Source: an uncultured Prevotella sp. (GTDB taxonomy: Bacteria > Bacteroidota > Bacteroidia > Bacteroidales > Bacteroidaceae). Taken from it: a stretch of 17,690 nt of DNA. Positions 8,509 through 15,730 of this stretch are shown here, piece by piece. The notes under the pieces are model-generated. The model had not been told where the DNA came from. It saw only the letters and a program-made list of their open reading frames with translations, and ran no database searches. Within the stretch, counting starts at the first letter, position 1. Every line of letters starts with the position of its first letter. The stretch spans positions 1 through 17,690 of the forward strand of contig CAMPYS010000031.1 of assembly GCA_946998295.1 (NCBI GenBank). Direction: 5' to 3'. The position numbers were made by a program, and so were the translations under genes.

Positions 8509-9177
8509 TTATTGATTTAAGCGTTGTTTTATAGCATTGTATCGTTCAAATCTTTTATATGTATTTTCAAATAAACTTTTAAGCATTCCTGTTTGGGCAT
8601 TATTTTCTGTAACATCAGAATAACCAAATTCGCTTTGTACTGAGATGAAAGGCCATATTGCTAATTTGTTCGGTAAAATTTTACTAAGAAACTCGTCAGC
8701 AACATCCCGTTCTGAAAATGTTGCATTTATAATTGGTAGGAAAGCGTCTCTGTATATAACTATGAACTGTGTACACCAAATCATATCCACCCAATAGAGA
8801 TTTTTAGTAACAGATACAATATTGTGTACACCTCCAATCCCCCCAAATAATATCTGGGTATTATACAGCGCACCCTTAATTATATACTCGAAAAAAACTT
8901 CCCTATTATAATCTTCAGTAAATGTATGATCATCTTCACATATAACTATTACATCATCAGAAGTATTTTCTAGAGCATGTTTTATGATTTTTACAATAGA
9001 CTTCCATAATCCGACAGCACCTATTTTGTCAGTTTCTGCTTCAATGAAGTGCAAAAGAAATTCAGGTCTGTTGAAAAATTGTGTCTCAATGTACTTCCGT
9101 CTATCTATTCTTTCTGGAAGATTAATTACATATGCATTAATCCGCAATCCATTATATTCTTCTTTTATTTTATCCAT
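8509..9177 (-). CDS. GT25-like glycosyltransferase, copy 2 of a tandem pair
   Basis: From Met at 9177 this is a 222-residue protein. The N-terminus INAYVINLPERIDRR is the classic opening of glycosyltransferase family 25 (the LPS biosynthesis group). It is followed by GAVGLWKSIVKIIKHA and the putative metal/nucleotide-sugar motif ICEDDHTFTEDY (Glu-Asp-Asp at 81-83). The end WPFISVQSEFGYSDVTENN is shared almost word for word with the neighbouring gene. It would transfer a sugar from a nucleotide-activated donor; Ser/Thr or Dha-adjacent residues of the peptide are a contextual guess. I prefer the start at 9177 (8-base overlap with the upstream stop), because it places the GT25 motif close to the N-terminus. 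An in-frame Met at 9204 would add nine residues. Confidence 0.78.
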   Translation of the reverse strand: MDKIKEEYNGLRINAYVINLPERIDRRKYIETQFFNRPEFLLHFIEAETDKIGAVGLWKSIVKIIKHALENTSDDVIVICEDDHTFTEDYNREVFFEYIIKGALYNTQILFGGIGGVHNIVSVTKNLYWVDMIWCTQFIVIYRDAFLPIINATFSERDVADEFLSKILPNKLAIWPFISVQSEFGYSDVTENNAQTGMLKSLFENTYKRFERYNAIKQRLNQ

Positions 9178-9847
9178 AATAATTCTCAACTTTTTCCAAT
9201 ACACGAAATTCTTTTATTGTTTTCTCGAAAAGACCTTCTACATACTTGGGAACATTATTAAATGATGTGACATCAGAGTAACCAAATTCTTTTTGGACAG
9301 ATAAAAATGGCCACATTACAAAGATATTCGAGCAAATATTAGAAAGACAAATATCTGTAACGGTTTCCTCTGTGTAATCATGATCAAGAATCTTGTCATA
9401 TACAGATTCAAAAATTACTGTAAACTGCATGCCATTAAATTGATCAATATAAAATAAATTTGAAGTAGCTTTAATTGGCAAATCAAACCAACTAACTCCG
9501 CCTGAAAGAATCTCTGCTTTAAGTGAAATTGCTTGCTGGATATTATTGATTAATGCCTCATAGGAAAAATCCTTAGTAAAGACATGATCATCTTCACAGA
9601 AAATAAAATATGATAATTTTCTATCTTTACACTCCTTTACTATCTTCCTAAATGTCAGCCATAAGCTATATGAACCAATAGAATGTGTAATTGGTTCATG
9701 GATTGTAATATTGAAGAAAGGTTTTCCTTTGAATTCATTTATTATAGATTGCCTTCTATTAATACGCTGTTTGAGATTTATAATATGTACAGGTAGTATC
9801 ATATAATCTTTCTTGAAATTTAGTGTAAACTCATCATCTTTTTCCAT
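9170..9847 (-). CDS. GT25-like glycosyltransferase, copy 1 of a tandem pair
   Basis: This is a 225-residue protein. The GT25 N-terminal block is HIINLKQRINRR (21-32), then SIGSYSLWLTFRKIVKECKD, then the acidic motif FCEDDHVFTKDF (Glu-Asp-Asp at 85-87). The C-terminal WPFLSVQKEFGYSDVTSFNN is the same signature as in the next gene. The two proteins are clearly paralogous but well diverged, so the duplication is old and the enzymes may add different sugars or act on different sites. The start at 9847 overlaps the end of the upstream gene by 28 bases; an internal Met at 9802 would avoid the overlap and also precede the motif. The sugar donor and acceptor cannot be read from sequence. Confidence 0.78.
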   Translation of the reverse strand: MEKDDEFTLNFKKDYMILPVHIINLKQRINRRQSIINEFKGKPFFNITIHEPITHSIGSYSLWLTFRKIVKECKDRKLSYFIFCEDDHVFTKDFSYEALINNIQQAISLKAEILSGGVSWFDLPIKATSNLFYIDQFNGMQFTVIFESVYDKILDHDYTEETVTDICLSNICSNIFVMWPFLSVQKEFGYSDVTSFNNVPKYVEGLFEKTIKEFRVLEKVENYYG

Positions 9848-10806
9848 AAGATAGATTTCTTTTTGATTTGGTATATATTATAATACTTATATAGAACAGA
9901 TGCTATATTTCTTATTTGATTTAGAAGTTTTTTTCTCAGGTAAGGAGATAATTCTACAATTAAAAACAACAAACATTTTGAATGTTTATTTATTAAACTC
10001 ACTTTGTATCTATTACGAATTAAGAATACAATAAAATCCGTCTCGAAATGAAATGTGTCTTCTTTTGTTACATCATCGGAAAATAATTTATAAAGTTCAA
10101 GTCTCATTGTGTATGCAGTATTCATAAAAATATATGCCTTTTGATGATTACAATTAGGCATCATTCCTATATATCTATAAGCATGAGACAAATAATGGTT
10201 AAAAACCTCTGAAGAGTAAGTTGATTGGTGTCTTATTCTAATCAGAACAGAGTTTATAAAATTCGCAGTAGCTAATTCTGGACGATTAAAATATCTAAAG
10301 CATAACAAACCAATTGAAACGCAACACGAAGCATAAAAATTATGTACTTGACTAAACAAATCCTTGTTATTCCAAATTAATCTCCTTGTGGAAATTAGAA
10401 TTTGTAAAGATTGTCTGTATTCTTCTAATCGCTCAAGGAGTTGAGCAATCTGTAGATTTATAAATACAAGGTTAATATTACCAGCCATTGTATTTGGTAG
10501 TAAGTCTTGACATTTATGAAAAACTACGATTGACTTTCTGTACTCTTTCTTAAATGCTAACAGGAAAGCCAAAATATACATTTCAAAAGGAGGGAGAGTT
10601 ACTTTTGATAAAACTTCCAAGCACAGTAAATTCCAATCATTTTCTGTGAGCTTATATTGACATTTCATACAATCGGACATATCATTATACTTTAAATTAT
10701 AGTGTAATATGATATCAGTTCCATTCTTGGAGTAAGAATCAAACCCATTCTTCTTTTTGAAATCTTTTTGCAGAAAGAATATATCGTAAACGTTATCTAT
10801 ATCCAT
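9820..10806 (-). CDS. Unrecognised all-helical protein between lanM and the glycosyltransferases
   Basis: This 328-residue protein belongs to no family I recognise with confidence. It looks entirely helical, with spaced helix pairs reminiscent of TPR-type repeats in the middle: EYRKSIVVFHKCQDLLPN, then EEYRQSLQILISTRRL, then PELATANFINSVLIR, each with the aliphatic/aromatic spacing of a helical hairpin. It has no signal peptide or clear transmembrane helix and is basic and aromatic-rich, with a Lys-rich C-terminus. Cys residues are scattered (for example CMKC near residue 46-49). It overlaps the lanM stop by 10 bases and the next gene by 28, so it is translationally coupled within the biosynthetic block. 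A scaffold or adaptor between precursor and tailoring enzymes is a reasonable guess only. Confidence 0.7.
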   Translation of the reverse strand: MDIDNVYDIFFLQKDFKKKNGFDSYSKNGTDIILHYNLKYNDMSDCMKCQYKLTENDWNLLCLEVLSKVTLPPFEMYILAFLLAFKKEYRKSIVVFHKCQDLLPNTMAGNINLVFINLQIAQLLERLEEYRQSLQILISTRRLIWNNKDLFSQVHNFYASCCVSIGLLCFRYFNRPELATANFINSVLIRIRHQSTYSSEVFNHYLSHAYRYIGMMPNCNHQKAYIFMNTAYTMRLELYKLFSDDVTKEDTFHFETDFIVFLIRNRYKVSLINKHSKCLLFLIVELSPYLRKKLLNQIRNIASVLYKYYNIYQIKKKSILWKKMMSLH

Positions 10807-13799
10807 AATAGTGATGGTAAATTATTCGAATACTGAAATTTAATGAGATTATATCCAATGCCTGCATAACCATAATACAAACCAGTTATAGTTGGATTTC
10901 CAATCCATCCTCCGCATTTTATGCTTGATAGATTTAAATCTTGAATCAAAGGTTTAATGTATTCACCCATTGGAAAATCATCTTGTAACAAACTTATAAT
11001 TTCCAATAATCCCATAAGTCCGGATGCTATAGAATGATCTGTATATGTTTGTTCTTTTATTTCTCTTTGGATTATTTTTATTGCAAAATCTAACTCTTTG
11101 TGCATTATATCATTTGAGTAGTATTTTGAAATTAGTAATCTGCTCAATCCTATCCCTGCACTACCATTACCCCAAGAATGATGAATATCTCCAGTTACCG
11201 TTAATGTCTTTTTCCAATACTGCTTAGATGGAGTAAAAAGTGCTTGATCGTATTTTAGTGCTTTTTCTCCCGCATCATAGAATTTATCATCTTTGAAAAA
11301 ATCCCATAATTTAAATAACGCATATGCTATTGCTGAATTGCCATGAGCAAAGCCACCCCACATATTAAATGACTCTTTCTCCCATGAAATCATTCCAGAA
11401 CGAACAGTAGTAGATGAAGCAATCAGATATTCACCTAATTTAAGAATGATCAATCTGAGACGATTTGAGAATCTGAATTTTGATAATTCAATTAATATCA
11501 AGATAAGACCTGCTGCTCCAGAGAAATAATCAAATCTTTTATCTTCCATAAATTTTATCTCAATAATATCAAGCAATGTTTCTAGATCTTCTTCTTTTAA
11601 TTGAGGAGCTTCTGCCCCCATAATTTTGCAACCCATAATGTAATAATACAAAATAGAAGTAGGAAAATGCATTACTCCTAGCTTTAAAATTGGATTGTCT
11701 ATTATATTACATTTGTTATTATGCAGAAACTCTACGGATTCGTTGAAAATTTTGAGAACAACGTCTTTGGCTCGTTCTTCATGAGTATGTGTATACCAAG
11801 CCATGAAAAAAAAACCAACGCCTTCTGTTCCTTGAAAAATATCTAAATGTTGAAGACTTTGGTCCCATATATCATTTTTGGATATGACAAAATCAACATA
11901 AGCAAAATATTTATCATCTTCTATTCCACAAGAAAGAGAATACATAAAATCTACAATTTGTAGAAGTAGTTCATTATGTCGGACTTCACTTGACGCTAGT
12001 TGTCGTTGAAGAACATTAGAATTATCTTTATATGCATGAATAAAAAGCGCTCTCTCTATAATGTCTTTCTGCAAAGCATATTCTTCCATCCTAAAATTAA
12101 GGATTCTGGAGATTGAAGCAGAAATGCCATCGCACTCAAAATATTCCTTTGATACGACAAGTCCTTTTTCATCAAGAAGATCTAGTGAATCTATACGAGA
12201 GGTAAATAAGGGGATGTCTCCTTGATTAAGTTGTCTAATTTCATTCTGTATTACACTTTCTTTTAATAGTGTTTTATCATATCCTCGCCAAAGTTTTTCA
12301 ACAGTAAGATGTCGTTGAATAGAGTTTTCTTGGCAATATGGGGAATATAATGCTTTTAGTAGTTGTGAATAATTAAAAGTATAGCGAACTAAATATCTAG
12401 AACACAAATGAGGATACTTCAATACTATATCTTTAATTATATCAACGATTTCTATACGGTGATTTATAAAGAAATTACATACATAGTAAAACCCTTTTAA
12501 TATTTCATTAGCATATTTGTCTTTATTTTGAAATTCCTCTTTTTGGATTATAGATGCAATATTGCTCAATCCGCTATTATCATACCCCGTGTTATGTAAC
12601 GTTTCAAATCCAAAGCAAGGAACGAGCCCAGTTTTTATAACACCTTGTAGGTAGTGCTTGGATATCTCAGATTTAGTTAGATAGTCACCTGCAGATTTTA
12701 CTATTGGAGAAAATATCATCTCCAAATCAAAGAAAACGGGCTTATTACCTTTTATTAAAATATTATCTGCTATAAGATCCTGAATACCGAAAAAATATGC
12801 AAGTCCAATATTAACTCCTTGATTAAAACAGTAAGACAATAAATTCTCCTCTGCTAGAAGATATTCATTTGCATCTTCTCCTTTTTGCCAACCATAGTCT
12901 CCTTTGTCTATATTTTGTGTTAATACTACAGACGGTTTAAGACCAAGTTCCCACATTTTTTTTATTAAATCATTCCATACACAGTCGGAAGACAAAGGCT
13001 TTGGCTTATAATAGATAGAATAAATTGTATTTATGGTATCTGATAGTACTAGACGTATTGTGTTTTTCCCCTCTCGATGACTATCACCGCAAAATGGGTC
13101 AAATTCAACGATATTTGTAAATAAACTGGATATTTTGAATGTCCGACGTATGTCAGTTAAATCATTTTCAAATCTATGAACAAACTGGCTAATATTCTTT
13201 TTGTAATTGTCTCTGAATTTTTGCAAATCAGAAAAAAGAAGTGGATAAATCCGAATAACAGACTCTAACCACTCTTTTTTATCTGTGATATTGTTAAGAA
13301 AATCAGAGAAGCTCTGCTTTTCAGAAAACGCCTTTACAAACACTTTGTATTCAAAACTTAACATTCCCCCTACGATTGTGCTTGTTTTTGCTAAAACCGC
13401 AGTATATAGAGTTCTTTTGGCACTATCATTAAAAAGAAGGGGTGCTCTTGTGGTTAATAATTCTGAAAAAATCCTTTCTGTAAAATCACACAGTTCTTTG
13501 GCGACAAAATGTTCAATAAAAGAATGGGTATCATCTCCAATGAAATGATTTTTTCCTGATAATAATTGATTTGTTAACTCTTTATTATCATGTGTTTCTT
13601 TCAAACGTTCCCAAAACATCTGAAGTGAACTTTCTGACTCAATATTAAGTAGAGAAAGTCTTGACCTCCAAAGCGTTTCTGATGTGAAATGACTTGTACT
13701 TCGTTTCCACAATGAAACAAAATCTATAAACTCCATGCAGCTTAGATTTAAATAAACAAAAAATAGCAACGAGGAAAATGATACAGGCATATTCCTCAT
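10797..13799 (-). CDS. lanM: LanM-type class II lanthipeptide synthetase with a zinc-ligand-less cyclase domain
   Basis: This 1000-residue bifunctional synthetase has two domains. The N-terminal dehydratase (DUF4135, about 100-600) shows GDSHREG (Asp239, His241), YYKPKPL (Lys265), QDLIADNIL (Asp341, Asn346), FFDLEMIF (Asp358) and RYLVRYT (Arg468, Thr474). These match the spacing of the CylM phosphorylation and elimination residues, except that the His normally two after Asp341 is Ile343. The C-terminal LanC-like domain (about 640-1000) keeps the GFAHG motif (His819) and the final GYAGIGY. The zinc motifs are changed: WC is WG (Gly877) and CHG is ASG (Ala925-Ser926). Dehydration of precursor Ser/Thr is likely; zinc-assisted thioether formation is doubtful. 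The start at 13799 gives an odd hydrophobic N-terminus; Met at 13736 (MEFIDFVSLWKR) looks more like a native LanM start. It lies 53 bases downstream of the precursor gene. Confidence 0.93.
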   Translation of the reverse strand: MRNMPVSFSSLLFFVYLNLSCMEFIDFVSLWKRSTSHFTSETLWRSRLSLLNIESESSLQMFWERLKETHDNKELTNQLLSGKNHFIGDDTHSFIEHFVAKELCDFTERIFSELLTTRAPLLFNDSAKRTLYTAVLAKTSTIVGGMLSFEYKVFVKAFSEKQSFSDFLNNITDKKEWLESVIRIYPLLFSDLQKFRDNYKKNISQFVHRFENDLTDIRRTFKISSLFTNIVEFDPFCGDSHREGKNTIRLVLSDTINTIYSIYYKPKPLSSDCVWNDLIKKMWELGLKPSVVLTQNIDKGDYGWQKGEDANEYLLAEENLLSYCFNQGVNIGLAYFFGIQDLIADNILIKGNKPVFFDLEMIFSPIVKSAGDYLTKSEISKHYLQGVIKTGLVPCFGFETLHNTGYDNSGLSNIASIIQKEEFQNKDKYANEILKGFYYVCNFFINHRIEIVDIIKDIVLKYPHLCSRYLVRYTFNYSQLLKALYSPYCQENSIQRHLTVEKLWRGYDKTLLKESVIQNEIRQLNQGDIPLFTSRIDSLDLLDEKGLVVSKEYFECDGISASISRILNFRMEEYALQKDIIERALFIHAYKDNSNVLQRQLASSEVRHNELLLQIVDFMYSLSCGIEDDKYFAYVDFVISKNDIWDQSLQHLDIFQGTEGVGFFFMAWYTHTHEERAKDVVLKIFNESVEFLHNNKCNIIDNPILKLGVMHFPTSILYYYIMGCKIMGAEAPQLKEEDLETLLDIIEIKFMEDKRFDYFSGAAGLILILIELSKFRFSNRLRLIILKLGEYLIASSTTVRSGMISWEKESFNMWGGFAHGNSAIAYALFKLWDFFKDDKFYDAGEKALKYDQALFTPSKQYWKKTLTVTGDIHHSWGNGSAGIGLSRLLISKYYSNDIMHKELDFAIKIIQREIKEQTYTDHSIASGLMGLLEIISLLQDDFPMGEYIKPLIQDLNLSSIKCGGWIGNPTITGLYYGYAGIGYNLIKFQYSNNLPSLLWI

Positions 13800-13852
13800 T
13801 GCTTATTTACAAAAAGTGAATCAAAATAAATTAGATTCCTTAAGAGTGTGTT

Positions 13853-14086
13853 TCAACGAGAGCCTGACCCCGATCCTGAACCTGCCCCAGACGACCCAGA
13901 CGACCCAGAAGGATAGCTTTTGCAAACACAAGTTGCATCACAACAAGTGGATCCACTAGTACTAGATGTTCCAGAGCCACTTAATATGGCACATTCTCCA
14001 GTAATAAAAGCCAACTCGTCTTCAGTTAACACTCTTCTGTCATTTTCTTTGAATGACTCTCTTACTTTGTTAAGTACAATTTTCAT
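13853..14086 (-). CDS. lanA: Lanthipeptide precursor peptide with Ser/Gly-rich core
   Basis: This encodes a 77-residue precursor. Residues 1-31 form the leader, rich in charged residues, and its end LTEDELAFITGE fits the double-glycine consensus LSxxELxxIxGG at every key position except the last (Glu31 for Gly). The putative core, 32-77, has 16 Ser, 4 Thr, 10 Gly and five Cys (32, 48, 49, 53, 55; block CCDATCVC). It ends in a Gly-Ser tail (60-77). It lies directly upstream of lanM on the same strand, as expected for the substrate. I start at Met 14086 because a Bacteroidota promoter ends about 30 bases before it. The upstream in-frame Met at 14143 would add a hydrophobic stretch and lie within the promoter. 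The cleavage site after Glu31 is inferred. Confidence 0.88.
   Translation of the reverse strand: MKIVLNKVRESFKENDRRVLTEDELAFITGECAILSGSGTSSTSGSTCCDATCVCKSYPSGSSGSSGAGSGSGSGSR
13892..13909 (-). repeat. Two perfect 9-bp tandem repeats in the precursor tail
   Basis: On the plus strand the unit CGACCCAGA occurs twice in a row, encoding Ser-Gly-Ser twice on the minus strand. The adjacent sequence out to about 13858 continues as Gly-Ser codons. The stretch is strongly GC-rich in an AT-rich operon. It is a likely site of replication slippage, so tail length may vary between strains. Confidence 0.8.
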
Positions 14087-14119
14087 AATATTACAATGTT
14101 TAAGTGTAAAATACAATAG

Positions 14120-14152
14120 CAAAAATATAAAAAATAAGACCATAAATGCAAT
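14120..14152 (-). promoter_or_regulatory. Bacteroidota-type promoter of the lanthipeptide operon
   Basis: On the minus strand, ATTG (14152-14149) is separated by 21 bases from TATTTTTG (14127-14120). The latter is a perfect match to the Bacteroides -7 element TAnnTTTG; the -33 element matches TTTG in three of four positions. Transcription would begin near 14112, about 25 bases before the precursor ATG at 14086. The whole gene block down to 2154 has no other obvious promoter and could be read from here. Confidence 0.55.
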
Positions 14153-14199
14153 GAAAGAAGAGGTTATTTGTGATTATTTAACTCTTAAGCGATTGACTG

Positions 14200-14216
14200 G
14201 TAACTATTCAGCAATA
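14200..14216 (+). repeat. IS66 left terminal inverted repeat
   Basis: The 17-bp sequence GTAACTATTCAGCAATA is the exact reverse complement of 15714-15730. It begins about 48 bases upstream of the precursor operon's -33 element. Confidence 0.9.
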
Positions 14217-14322
14217 TTGTTCATGACAAAATCTGTCTTAGGACTAACTTGACTATCGACCAGAATACGGGTATCGGCAACATGAAAAGTCTTTGATTAT
14301 CAACAAAATACACACTTGCTTA

Positions 14323-14354
14323 CTTGCATATATCAAATATCTTTCGTACCTTTG
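14323..14354 (+). promoter_or_regulatory. Promoter of the IS66 tnpC gene
   Basis: CTTG (14323-14326) lies 20 bases before TACCTTTG (14347-14354), a perfect TAnnTTTG element. The expected transcription start falls at or beside the tnpC ATG (14360), so the message would be nearly leaderless. Confidence 0.6.
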
Positions 14355-14359
14355 TGCTT

Positions 14360-15693
14360 ATGAATGAGCAAGTTACGGACATATTGCAAGTGTTTAAAAG
14401 ATTGACTTCTGAGATGGCATCAATGCGGGAGAGCATGGATGCGATGCATACAGAGAATGTCAACTTGCGCCGCACTGTGGAAAAATTGTGGGCGGAGAGC
14501 CGTACCTTGCGCAAACAACTGGAGAAATACGAGAAAACAAAGAAGAACTCAAACAACAGTAGTACACCGCTTTCTAAAGAACCCATGAAAGACGAGGTAC
14601 TTTAAAGGAATTGGTCGCAGTTCCTGATGTGATAGAGGAATGCGGAATCGGTTTCTGTCGCAAGTGCGGACTTGACCTGTCAGATGTTGAAAAGGAACTC
14701 GATTATGTCAGCCAAGTTGTTGATTTGCCGACAATGACTCCCATAGTGACAGAATACCGCCACTACAAGAAGGTTTGCATCTGCAGATGCTGCAACAAAG
14801 TCTATATGCCGCACAAACGTGGAAATCAGATTGTGTTCGACCGTAACATAAGAGCCATCGTGACATGCTTGAATGTCGTACAGTGTGTTCCGTACGAACG
14901 GCTGGTCTCACTTATGACCGAGATGTTCTCGGTACACATGAGTCAGTGAGCGATAAGGAACATTGTACTGGAGGTCATAAGGAAGTCGCAGCCAGCAAAT
15001 TCGTCGCTTGAGGAGATGCTGAAGAAATCCACCGTTGTGGGCTTTGACGAGTCTGGCTGTTACAACAACAAGAAACTGTGGACTGGGTATGGATAGCACA
15101 GAATGCATGCATTATACTCTGTATTTGCGCCACAGGCCGTTCCTCAAAAGTTCTTGAGGACAAATTCGGCGAATCCTTGAAAAACATGGTAGCCGTCACG
15201 GACAGACACAGCGCTTATTTTGCACTTAACTTTCTTGACCATCAGGTATGCCTGGTCCATCTTTTGCGCAAGCTTGAATATCTGACGGAACTTGCCCCCA
15301 AACAGAACTATTCTAAAGATGTGGAAGACCAATTACGGAAAGCCATCCATGAAAGGAACGGACGTAATAGAAAAGAAAACGCAGCTTGAAAAATTAGACA
15401 CCTTGCTGCAAGCCAACCTTCTCCATCTGAAAGACCATTTCGAGAGGATGCGTAAAGGGATCTTCAGATGCAGAGATTACATATTCAACATCCTGGAGAA
15501 TCCGAGAATACCATCTGACAACAATGCCAGCGAAAGGGGAATCAGAAAACTAAAGATAAAGCAGAAAATCTTAGGGACATTTAGGTCTAACAGTGGAGCT
15601 GATGCTTTCTTTGCCATACATTCCATCTCAGACACCGCAAGGAAGAAGCATCAATCACAACTCAATGCCATCAGCACCATCCTATCATTGTAG
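14360..15693 (+). pseudogene. tnpC: IS66 transposase TnpC, inactivated by stop codon and frameshifts
   Basis: The reading begins MNEQVTDILQVFKRL and shows the IS66 coiled-coil N-terminus, the zinc-finger-like CRKCGLDLSDVEKELDYV region, the DDE residues and the C-terminal NNASERGIRKLKIKQK block. The catalytic-type residues are still visible (Asp in GFDESGC, Asp in AVTDRHSAYF, Glu in NNASERG) but lie in different frames. The damage is: a frame change with loss of the Arg/Lys/Gly-rich linker near 14605; an in-frame TGA at 14947 where a Gly codon is expected; a frameshift near 15075; and another near 15345. The gene cannot make a transposase, so the element could move only with help in trans. Confidence 0.88.
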
Positions 15694-15713
15694 GATGGGA
15701 GGTGATGTATGGC

Positions 15714-15730
15714 TATTGCTGAATAGTTAC
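15714..15730 (-). repeat. IS66 right terminal inverted repeat
   Basis: This is the exact complement of the left repeat at 14200-14216. It begins about 20 bases after the tnpC stop. Confidence 0.9.

Larger units (their letters stand above)
14200..15730 (+). mobile_element. Complete but decayed IS66-family insertion sequence (single-ORF type)
   Basis: The element is bounded by perfect 17-bp inverted repeats, GTAACTATTCAGCAATA at 14200-14216 and its complement at 15714-15730, giving 1531 bp. It holds only a broken tnpC gene, without tnpA/tnpB, as in the single-ORF IS66 subgroup. The flanking octamers (attgactg on the left, atgtgttt on the right) do not match, so the expected 8-bp target duplication is absent. 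This suggests later recombination or deletion next to the element. Confidence 0.85.

Noticed and set aside
13737..13799. A signal-peptide or lipobox-like N-terminus (SSLLFFVYLNLSC) on LanM, suggesting an exported enzyme.
   Set aside because: LanM acts in the cytoplasm on the unexported precursor, and an in-frame Met at 13736 gives a normal start. The hydrophobic extension is probably untranslated spacer.
13949..13966. The precursor contains GGATCCACTAGTACTAGA on the plus strand, very close to a cloning-vector polylinker (BamHI-SpeI-XbaI), and a Gly-Ser tail like a synthetic linker.
   Set aside because: The match is imperfect at the XbaI part, stays in frame inside a natural leader-core peptide, and has no vector sequence around it. 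Coincidence from Ser/Thr/Gly codons is the simpler explanation, though a contamination screen may flag it.
14087..14143. A longer precursor start at 14143 adding a hydrophobic segment.
   Set aside because: The Met lies within the promoter (14120-14152), and the 14086 start gives a typical charged leader.
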